The position numbers and the translations under genes were made by a program. From Treponema sp. (GTDB lineage: Bacteria; Spirochaetota; Spirochaetia; Treponematales; Breznakiellaceae): a stretch of DNA of 36,570 nucleotides. The notes under the pieces were generated by a model. The model had not been told where the DNA came from. It was given only the letters and a program-made list of their open reading frames with translations, and searched no databases. The DNA is taken from positions 1 through 36,570 of the forward strand of contig JAISPH010000140.1 of NCBI GenBank assembly GCA_031275035.1, written 5' to 3'. Each line of letters opens with the position of its first letter. Position 1 is the first letter of the stretch. Shown in pieces: positions 30,206-36,570 of the stretch.

Positions 30206-30558
30206 TGGCCGCCATCGCCTGGCCTGATAATTTGCCGGTTACGCTTAATATTACAGGGCTCCGGGGACAATACAAGGATCCCGTCATACGGACCGACATG
30301 GATACCGGCCCCGCAAAAACCCGGCTCCGGTATACGAGGCCGCCGAAAAATTATACCGGAACGATTATTGTGGATGAGGCAGGTCGAAAGCAGCTTGACT
30401 CTTTTTACCGTATTACCACCCGGTACGGGGCGCTCCGGTTTAATTTTACCAATCCGCAAACCCTGGAAGTTCGGGAGTACCGTTTCAAAGCTTCGCCGGA
30501 CGAATCGGGGACCGGGGACGGCCTCTATACCATATCGCTCCAATTGGAGGAGTTGTAA
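30205..30558 (+). CDS. Minor tail protein, lambda gpM-like
   Basis: A protein of 117 residues joined to the tape measure by TAATG. The Thr-Arg-Tyr-Gly-Ala-Leu-Arg-Phe-Asn-Phe-Thr-Asn-Pro and Tyr-Arg-Phe-Lys-Ala-Ser-Pro segments and the beta-rich end (Tyr-Thr-Ile-Ser-Leu-Gln-Leu-Glu-Glu-Leu) look like the short minor tail proteins that follow H. The order H-M-L-K-J of lambda is kept here. Sequence similarity to PF05939 is not certain. It would form part of the tail tip hub. Confidence 0.62.
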   Translation: MAAIAWPDNLPVTLNITGLRGQYKDPVIRTDMDTGPAKTRLRYTRPPKNYTGTIIVDEAGRKQLDSFYRITTRYGALRFNFTNPQTLEVREYRFKASPDESGTGDGLYTISLQLEEL

Positions 30559-31019
30559 TGACCGGTGCCGCCACGGAAGCATTGACCGCCCAGGAAACCG
30601 GCGAGGTATTTCTGGTAACGGCCGATGTCGCTGTCGAGAACGAAATACTCTTCAGAATTGTAAACAACACTGAAGACATTACAAGCCGGGGAAACCGCTA
30701 CGAAGCGTTTGCCTTTGCGTTTATTCTGCCGGGTACCAGCGATTCGGGCATTAAATCGGCATCGTTTGAGATCGACAATGTGGATCGCAGAATCCAGGAA
30801 GAGGTAACGAAAGCGGCGGGAAAAGAGATAACCGCGGAGTTTAATATTATCCTTGCGTCGGATCCTGACGTTGTTGAACGGGGGCCGTTTAAGTATATCC
30901 TCCGGGACTTCCAAATTACCCGGCAAAAAATCAGGGCGACTCTGTACGACTTTTATTTAACCGATCTTAATATTCCGGGCCTCCGGTATACGCCGCAAAA
31001 TTTTCCGGGGCTGTTCTGA
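30558..31019 (+). CDS. DUF1833-like minor tail protein (gpL position)
   Basis: A protein of 153 residues with Ala-Ser-Phe-Glu-Ile-Asp-Asn-Val-Asp-Arg-Arg-Ile and Arg-Asp-Phe-Gln-Ile-Thr, which match the DUF1833 pattern found in tail-tip proteins. Starts with TAATG overlap and ends with TGATG overlap to its neighbours. The lambda gpL role at this place is the tail tip with an Fe-S cluster, but no Cys is present here, so metal binding is not indicated. Confidence 0.72.
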   Translation: MTGAATEALTAQETGEVFLVTADVAVENEILFRIVNNTEDITSRGNRYEAFAFAFILPGTSDSGIKSASFEIDNVDRRIQEEVTKAAGKEITAEFNIILASDPDVVERGPFKYILRDFQITRQKIRATLYDFYLTDLNIPGLRYTPQNFPGLF

Positions 31020-31444
31020 TGCTGCCGTCATGGGTTTCCCGGTACGTGGGGATTCCGTTTGTTTCCGGGGGCCGGGATGGTACCGGCTGCGACTGTTACG
31101 GCCTTATCCGGTTGGTTTTGCTGGAGGAGTTTGGCTACCGGCTCCCGGAGCTTACCAACTCCTACGACGCTTGTTGTACCGCCGAGATTAACCCGCTCTT
31201 TAACCAGTACTTACCGCTTTTGAGCGGAGAGCGCATCGTCAAGGCCGAAGCGGGGGCGGTAGCCGTTATCAGAGTCCGGGGCCTGCCGTCCCATGTCGGC
31301 GTTTTCGTCGACGGGGAATATATACTGCATACGTTACGCAAAATCGGAGCGCATTGTACCCGGATGGGATCCGGTTTTCTGCGTGGTGGATTAGAGGGGA
31401 TTTATCGTGCCGATCCATGTTACCGTATTACCGCATCCGTTTGA
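31019..31444 (+). CDS. NlpC/P60 peptidase, gpK-like tail-tip hydrolase
   Basis: A protein of 141 residues. Asp-Cys-Tyr-Gly-Leu (C26 nucleophile) and Ser-His-Val-Gly-Val-Phe (H92) match NlpC/P60 catalytic residues, with a Gly-Ile-Pro-Phe start. Such proteins cut the peptidoglycan stem peptide during DNA injection or tail assembly. TGATG links it to the preceding gene, and it overlaps the J start by 38 bases. Shorter than lambda K (199) as it lacks the N-terminal Mov34/JAMM domain; that missing domain is normal for Mu-like siphoviruses. Confidence 0.85.
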   Translation: MLPSWVSRYVGIPFVSGGRDGTGCDCYGLIRLVLLEEFGYRLPELTNSYDACCTAEINPLFNQYLPLLSGERIVKAEAGAVAVIRVRGLPSHVGVFVDGEYILHTLRKIGAHCTRMGSGFLRGGLEGIYRADPCYRITASV

Positions 31445-34400
31445 CAGTTTTACCCGCTTCGAAAAAGAGGTCTCCCCGCAATCGATAAAAGAGCTATATG
31501 CCTCGCTTAATACCGGTTTTGGTATCGGCCACTGCCGTTGTCAGATAAACGGCGAGATTATAACTGATTTTGACTACGTGCCGCCTGACAATTCCGAGGT
31601 ATATATCAAGGTTGTTCCTTCCGGGGGTGGGGGCGGAAGCGATCCGGATATTCTTGGTGGCGTTATGGTGGTACTGGGGATGGTGGTGACGATGGGCGGG
31701 ATCGTACTTACCTTTTTCCTCCCCCCGGTGGGCGCCTTTTTGATCGGGATGGGCGTCTCTATGGTGGCGGGAGGTGTGACCCTCGCACTGTATAGTCCGC
31801 CCAGTTTCCCCACCGTTCAGGATACTTCCCCCATCTCTCGGCCCGGCATCCGGGGATCCAAAAACACCTCCCGGCCTTACGGGCATGTACCGGTTTTGTT
31901 CGGTCGGCATCTTGTAACACCCGATTTTGCAGCGTTGCCTTACATTGACATAGCCAACAATGATGAGTATTTGGTCCAGCTTTTTTGCGCCGGTTATAAC
32001 AACATGATCCCGGACCCTGCTACCTTTAAGGTAGGGGATACGGCTCTGGCCGAACTGGGCGCTACCAAAGATATTCATGCCGTTCTTGCGGGGCTGGATC
32101 CGCTTATCCAAGTAGAGCTTTTGGATGGTGACGGACCCGGATCGGTTTATCCCCGGCGGGTAAAGCCGATTGAGATTAACCGGCAGGTAAAGCAGTATCT
32201 TTCTGATGATTCAGACGGAGCGGTTGTCACAACTACTCCGACAGGTACAACAAAAATAGTTGTTAATTTTGCTTTCCCCCAGGGGCTCTTTGGCGTCGAC
32301 GGTAAAGGCAGAATAATCCAGGTTTCGCTCTATGTTAACATCTATTTTAAACGATCGGATGAGGATGATAGCGCTTACCGCCGTTTCGGTTTTATTGGAG
32401 ACGGAGCAATTGTCAGCGGTGATTACCGGGAGGGTAGTTATCACTCTGTCAGCCGGGATGTGGAGCCCGGTGAATGGACCATAAAGGTCGAAAATGGCGG
32501 CCCTTATAATGATGCTGCAAGATACCGTTATGATGCGCTCTATCTGTTGTCGATAAATGCCTTTCAGGACGGCCAGCCGGTAGCCCCGGAAGTCCAGCGT
32601 CACGTACAGCTTATCGCCATAAGGGTAATGGCGACAGACCGGTTTAACGGCATCATCGATAATTTTAATTTTGTTGCCCAGGCCAAACTCCCCTCGTGGT
32701 CCGGGTTGGGCACGGGCCCCGAAACCTGGAATACCGCCGAATCCAAAAACCCGGCGTCGGCTCTCGTCTATGCGTTACAAGGTACAATTAACCGCAAGCC
32801 GGTGGATAGCCAATTTATTGACTGGCCGGCCGTTGAAGCGTTTTTCGCATGGTGCGAAGATCATCAATACTATTGTTCTGCGGTTTTAAGCAACAAAATA
32901 ACGTTGATGGAATTGCTTACGCAGATCTGTCATACCGCCCGGGCAATGCCGATAAAACGGGACGGTCTCTTTTCGCTTGTCCAGGACATTGAGCGTGGTG
33001 CACATGTCCAATTGCTTACGCCAAAAAATACCATCGACTATTCAGAAACCCTTGGCTTTGCGGATATTCCTCCGGCCCTGGAAATGCGTTTTGTCGACGA
33101 ATCTTCCGGCTGGCAGGATGAGGTTAGGACCGTTTACGATACACCGTCGGGGGAAAAAGAGGATACGGACCCGGCCGATTTCCAGGATGCTCCGTTGTGG
33201 GGGGTAACCAATGCCCGGCAGACGTTCCTTTTGGGGCGGTACGATTATGCCTGTATACATCTTCGGCCGCGCCAGCACACTATCACCTTAGACATTGAGT
33301 ACTTAATAAGTTACAAAGGCGCTTGGATCAAGTATTCAGGCGATACCGCTTTGTCGGGTGTTGCCTGGGGCCGCATTGCGGAGATCCACCAGACGGGCGA
33401 TTTTATTACAGAGCTTACACTCGACGAAATGGTACAAATGGAGGCCGGTAAAACATACCGTATCCGCATCAGGACTGCGCAAAACACCCAGCACGAATAT
33501 ACCGTTGTCTTTGACGGTACCTACACCAATACGATAGGGCTTGAGGATCCCATACCGGTATCCGACGGAATACAAACCGGAAACCTCTATGCCTTCGGCA
33601 CAGTGGGCGAAGTTACGCTGGACCTGCTTGTTGTCGACATCGATCCCATAAATGATACCAGCGCCCGGCTTACCTGCATTGATTATGCCCCGGATATTTT
33701 CGGCGTGGATGATCCCGATTATGTAATCCCTCCATGGTCCCCCCATGTTTCCGTGGGAGGCGCTGTGGACTCAGGTGTCCCCGGATCGCCGCCGCCGGCA
33801 TTCCTGGATGAAGTTCAGGAAAAAGTAGTCAACATAGAAATCGAAACAACGAAACGGCCGACGTACAACGAAATTGTAAACGGTTTTACCGAAGCGGGGG
33901 TCACCGTTATTCCCGATCCGTTAACCGTTGCCGCCGTGGGCGGTTTCCGGTTTATTGCGCTCTCCTGGCACAGACAAACGTCGCTTTCAAACCTAAAAGA
34001 ATATCAGATACAGGTGTCCGAAGATACCGTTACCTGGTACGCTCCCCGCTTCGATGGCGTTGACTGGAAGGGGACCGAAGATGCTGTCTTTGTAACGGCG
34101 TCGACGTTTGTTGTCCATCCTAATATTCCTCCGGCGGGCACCGAGGCGGCGCCCCAGGGGCGGTTACTCTATTACCGCATTCGTCAGTGGACCATGTTGG
34201 ATGCGTATTCCGCATGGAGCGAAGTGGTCGGAGCCTCCACTACGTTAACGGATACCGGAGATTACGGCGTTAATTCCATTTCGGCCAATGCGCTCAAAAT
34301 AGCCGAGTTTTTTGCCCTGTTTGCGCACATCGGGGAGACCCTTATTATTGATCCCGCCTACGGCATATCCTCGGAAGAACAATCCTGGGCGCAGGGGGAT

Positions 34401-35429
34401 ACCCGCGCCGTATTAAATGCGCGGGAAATTGCATTCCAGTATTTTTTAAATCAGGTGTGGCAGACGATGGCCCGGTTTGGTTTAGAGGGACTTGAAACAT
34501 CGCAGCTATTTGCCTTAAACCAGTTTTTTTTAACCAACGACGACATGCAGGGACGGCGAAGCAAAGGGTTTGACATCGGGGCGCCGTATCTTTCGGATAA
34601 TTCCAGGGTGGTACATTACGACGTTAATATGCTGGATCAGTATGGACAGGAATTATTTACCATGGCGGGAACCGGCGCTTTAGTCGGCGACAAAGAAAGC
34701 ATTGCCTTGGCCCTCAAGGCAACGGCCCCCTATGCTACCGAGTCCAAAGCCCTATACGGCAATTTCAGGCTGCAAACCAATATCGGCATTACCTCGCTAT
34801 TTACCGTTGATTTTTGGATGTTGTATAAATGGTATGAGGAACAGGTATTGTTTGAAATCGGGAACGATACCGAACAAATAAAAATAGAGGCGATAAATGA
34901 CGAACCGTATATTAACGATCATGCTGTTGACGGCGTATGGCTTAATGATCATCCTACCGATGGGGTGTGGCTTAACGAAATACGATTGGCTCATACACGG
35001 ACAGGCCATTACCTAAACGGAACCTGGGAATATATTGTTTTAGAAGAGTTTATCGCCGATAGGTGGTATCACGTCGGAATAATCCATGCGGCGGATCATA
35101 TACAGGTGGCAATAAATAATCAGGTGTTTCCGTTTGGCTCGCAGGAAATAGTTGATCCCATAGTGGTAGATATTAATCCCATGCAGGGACAAATTGACGG
35201 CGAATATCCTTTAATGGCCGTGGACGAAGTGTTAATCGATGCTACCGTAGCAGAAACATTATCGGTATTTTATCAAAACACTATTTTGCGCCGGCCCTGG
35301 GGTAAGCTCGATGATCAATACCCGTGGTTTGTTATCAATGTAAAAGATCCTAATTATTTTAGGACAAATATATTTCAATCACCGGACTTTGCGGCGGCGG
35401 TCCAGGCAATTATTAACGGAGGCACATAA
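31407..35429 (+). CDS. Central tail fibre/receptor protein, lambda J-like
   Basis: A protein of 1340 residues. GTG at 31407 has GAGGGG seven bases upstream. The first 150 residues have a gpI-like start with Gly-Gly-Gly-Gly-Gly and two hydrophobic runs (80-125), as in fused I-J proteins. Then the J hub with a fibronectin-type-III segment at about 830-940. After about 1000 comes a fibre, and residues 1115-1290 look like a concanavalin/LamG jelly-roll, with a 10-residue repeat at 1170-1189. It binds the host receptor. TAATG joins it to the next gene. Confidence 0.88.
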   Translation: MPIHVTVLPHPFDSFTRFEKEVSPQSIKELYASLNTGFGIGHCRCQINGEIITDFDYVPPDNSEVYIKVVPSGGGGGSDPDILGGVMVVLGMVVTMGGIVLTFFLPPVGAFLIGMGVSMVAGGVTLALYSPPSFPTVQDTSPISRPGIRGSKNTSRPYGHVPVLFGRHLVTPDFAALPYIDIANNDEYLVQLFCAGYNNMIPDPATFKVGDTALAELGATKDIHAVLAGLDPLIQVELLDGDGPGSVYPRRVKPIEINRQVKQYLSDDSDGAVVTTTPTGTTKIVVNFAFPQGLFGVDGKGRIIQVSLYVNIYFKRSDEDDSAYRRFGFIGDGAIVSGDYREGSYHSVSRDVEPGEWTIKVENGGPYNDAARYRYDALYLLSINAFQDGQPVAPEVQRHVQLIAIRVMATDRFNGIIDNFNFVAQAKLPSWSGLGTGPETWNTAESKNPASALVYALQGTINRKPVDSQFIDWPAVEAFFAWCEDHQYYCSAVLSNKITLMELLTQICHTARAMPIKRDGLFSLVQDIERGAHVQLLTPKNTIDYSETLGFADIPPALEMRFVDESSGWQDEVRTVYDTPSGEKEDTDPADFQDAPLWGVTNARQTFLLGRYDYACIHLRPRQHTITLDIEYLISYKGAWIKYSGDTALSGVAWGRIAEIHQTGDFITELTLDEMVQMEAGKTYRIRIRTAQNTQHEYTVVFDGTYTNTIGLEDPIPVSDGIQTGNLYAFGTVGEVTLDLLVVDIDPINDTSARLTCIDYAPDIFGVDDPDYVIPPWSPHVSVGGAVDSGVPGSPPPAFLDEVQEKVVNIEIETTKRPTYNEIVNGFTEAGVTVIPDPLTVAAVGGFRFIALSWHRQTSLSNLKEYQIQVSEDTVTWYAPRFDGVDWKGTEDAVFVTASTFVVHPNIPPAGTEAAPQGRLLYYRIRQWTMLDAYSAWSEVVGASTTLTDTGDYGVNSISANALKIAEFFALFAHIGETLIIDPAYGISSEEQSWAQGDTRAVLNAREIAFQYFLNQVWQTMARFGLEGLETSQLFALNQFFLTNDDMQGRRSKGFDIGAPYLSDNSRVVHYDVNMLDQYGQELFTMAGTGALVGDKESIALALKATAPYATESKALYGNFRLQTNIGITSLFTVDFWMLYKWYEEQVLFEIGNDTEQIKIEAINDEPYINDHAVDGVWLNDHPTDGVWLNEIRLAHTRTGHYLNGTWEYIVLEEFIADRWYHVGIIHAADHIQVAINNQVFPFGSQEIVDPIVVDINPMQGQIDGEYPLMAVDEVLIDATVAETLSVFYQNTILRRPWGKLDDQYPWFVINVKDPNYFRTNIFQSPDFAAAVQAIINGGT
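34914..34973 (+). repeat. Tandem 30-base repeat in the fibre gene
   Basis: Two in-phase copies encode Asn-Asp-His-Ala-Val-Asp-Gly-Val-Trp-Leu and Asn-Asp-His-Pro-Thr-Asp-Gly-Val-Trp-Leu, followed by Asn-Glu. It lies within the LamG-like receptor-binding part of the J protein, so copy number could vary with host range. Confidence 0.75.
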
Positions 35430-36570
35430 TGGCTACCATAGATTTAACTCTTGGCAATTTTATCGTACCAAGAATGAGTTCTTTTACGCCGCCCTGGGGA
35501 ACGGTACAAACAGATCCGGATCATCCGGGGCTTTCGACGCAAGAGCTTATAAATGATATGATGATGGCCTTTAACCGCATGCGGCCGCTCGTCGTAACAG
35601 AAACTTCAACAACAACGGAAGTTCAAGCCGACGCTTCGCTTATTTTATCAGGCGGTATAACGTCTTTAACGCTGGGTCAGGGCGCTTACAAAAATGTTTC
35701 TTTAACGATCGAGAATAATGCCGCTGATGATGTTGTACTGCTTAACGGATCCAAAATAATAACATGCACCCTTGGCGAGATACTTGAGCTTCGGTGGAAC
35801 GGTACGGAATGGCGGGTAAAAACCAATAAGCTGATTGGTGATTTTATTGAGCAACGGCCGTCGGAAAAATCGCCGGATGAAAAATGTCTTGAAGGGACCT
35901 GGGTCGATTGGTCGGATCGTGCTGTCTTGTACGGCATATCGGATGCCGCCCCTCCGGAGTATGTTGATTATTATTCCCTGGTGGGGAGCGCAATTGCCGC
36001 TAATACCACACCTGTCGTTTGTTATCACAAGCAAGGGGACGATTACAGGTTATACAAATTTAAAAGCCAGACTGCCGCCTACACCGTGCCGGCTGAATTG
36101 GATCCCGTAAAATGGGACTATATTACACCCGGTGTAATTGATACGAGAGAGTCCTGCCAGAAATTAAATTATCGTGATTCCGAGAGCCAGGAAATTGTTG
36201 TAACGGATGATCTGCAAATTGGCAGTCAAATAACTGCCGGAATATATGCCGGAAAATATATTACGGAGGTCATGGTTCCGGGCGGAAAATTCTTTAGTGT
36301 AACTGGCGGATTTAGACCACCCTTTGTTTCAGGCGGTGTACAGGGAGACGCCATTCGTGATATTCAGGGCGGTTTCGCGGCGGAAAATCAGGACTTTGTT
36401 ACGGACGGAGCATTTGAGGTTATAAAAAATCGTTATCCACCCACCAGCGCAGGTTTCCGCCTCTACTGGGGAGATTACAGTATGCGGCTCCGGGCTTCCC
36501 GTGTCGTCCCTACCGGTTCCCAGGTCCGGCCCGTAAACCTGTCTACCCGGTTATGGCGCAGAATCAGCTA
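35429..36570 (+). CDS. Tail-fibre/appendage protein, 3' end beyond the window
   Basis: A frame open from the ATG at 35429 (TAATG overlap with J, GGAGG upstream) to the window edge, 380 codons without a stop. It starts Met-Ala-Thr-Ile-Asp-Leu-Thr-Leu-Gly-Asn. A beta-rich stretch follows (Ser-Leu-Thr-Leu-Gly-Gln-Gly-Ala-Tyr-Lys-Asn-Val), and near the end Tyr-Ser-Met-Arg-Leu-Arg-Ala-Ser-Arg-Val-Val-Pro-Thr-Gly-Ser with Arg-Pro-Val-Asn-Leu-Ser. The last pattern is common at the tips of phage tail fibres and collars. It is thus a receptor-binding or fibre-tip protein, incomplete here. Confidence 0.8.
   Translation, partial: MATIDLTLGNFIVPRMSSFTPPWGTVQTDPDHPGLSTQELINDMMMAFNRMRPLVVTETSTTTEVQADASLILSGGITSLTLGQGAYKNVSLTIENNAADDVVLLNGSKIITCTLGEILELRWNGTEWRVKTNKLIGDFIEQRPSEKSPDEKCLEGTWVDWSDRAVLYGISDAAPPEYVDYYSLVGSAIAANTTPVVCYHKQGDDYRLYKFKSQTAAYTVPAELDPVKWDYITPGVIDTRESCQKLNYRDSESQEIVVTDDLQIGSQITAGIYAGKYITEVMVPGGKFFSVTGGFRPPFVSGGVQGDAIRDIQGGFAAENQDFVTDGAFEVIKNRYPPTSAGFRLYWGDYSMRLRASRVVPTGSQVRPVNLSTRLWRRIS

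Noticed and set aside
1..36570. tRNA genes, rRNA, CRISPR arrays
   Set aside because: No cloverleaf T-loop signature, rRNA segment or regularly spaced direct repeats were seen on reading both strands.

Overview
The window is most of a Mu-like transposable siphovirus, integrated or packaged. It carries a DDE transposase (MuA-like), an AAA ATPase target-selection protein (MuB-like), Gam, GemA and Ner relatives. It also has Mu-type terminase, portal and MuF genes, a lambda-type capsid pair, and a lambda/D3112-type non-contractile tail ordered tube, G/GT chaperone, tape measure, M-, L- and K-like proteins, then J. The host is probably a moderately GC-rich Gram-negative-type bacterium with an outer membrane, because the lysis cassette looks spanin-like. 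A treponeme or other spirochaete is my guess from general gene flavour and loose lipobox usage; nothing in the window proves it.

Layout. Bases 1-132 may be the 3' tail of a host IS transposase, and the phage left end probably lies at about 133-281. Bases 282-8920 are a leftward early operon (read from right to left: Ner-like, small zinc-ribbon genes, DUF4406, Gam, an HTH protein, MuA, MuB, GemA, two excisionase-like HTH proteins, a small unknown, a PAPS-reductase-like PP-loop protein and a Cys-rich protein). Many of these genes are joined by ATGA overlaps. Bases 8921-9075 are the divergent control region, with a good leftward promoter and a perfect hairpin. A LexA-type (S24) repressor is read rightward at 9076-9924. 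It is followed by an AT-richer accessory block (9925-11997) of membrane and secreted proteins, one of which is split by a frameshift.

The lysis cassette (12054-13513) holds a pesticin/T4-lysozyme-like endolysin, a holin-like protein and a coiled-coil spanin candidate, with a second lipoprotein-like frame embedded in it. The rightward head genes follow (13529-18468): DUF2730-like, small terminase, large terminase, portal and MuF. The MuF protein ends in a domain resembling the CdiA-CT nuclease toxins. A leftward cassette (18902-21951) then interrupts the late operon: a Dam-like N6-adenine methylase, a PUA/ASCH-like unknown, a lipase-like hydrolase and a C5-cytosine-methylase-like protein. It is closed by a strong leftward terminator at 18578-18609. 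Late genes resume at 21975 with protease/scaffold, decoration, capsid, connector and tail genes. They run to a tail-fibre gene that is cut by the window end.

How it works together. The S24 repressor should silence the leftward early promoter and be inactivated by RecA-stimulated self-cleavage, which would make this an SOS-inducible transposable prophage. The early operon then supplies replication by transposition, and the late genes build the virion and lyse the cell. The points most worth a second look are the MuF-toxin fusion without a visible immunity gene, the inverted methylase/hydrolase cassette, the embedded lipoprotein frame, the poly-A frameshift in the tail chaperone gene, and the frameshifted accessory gene.
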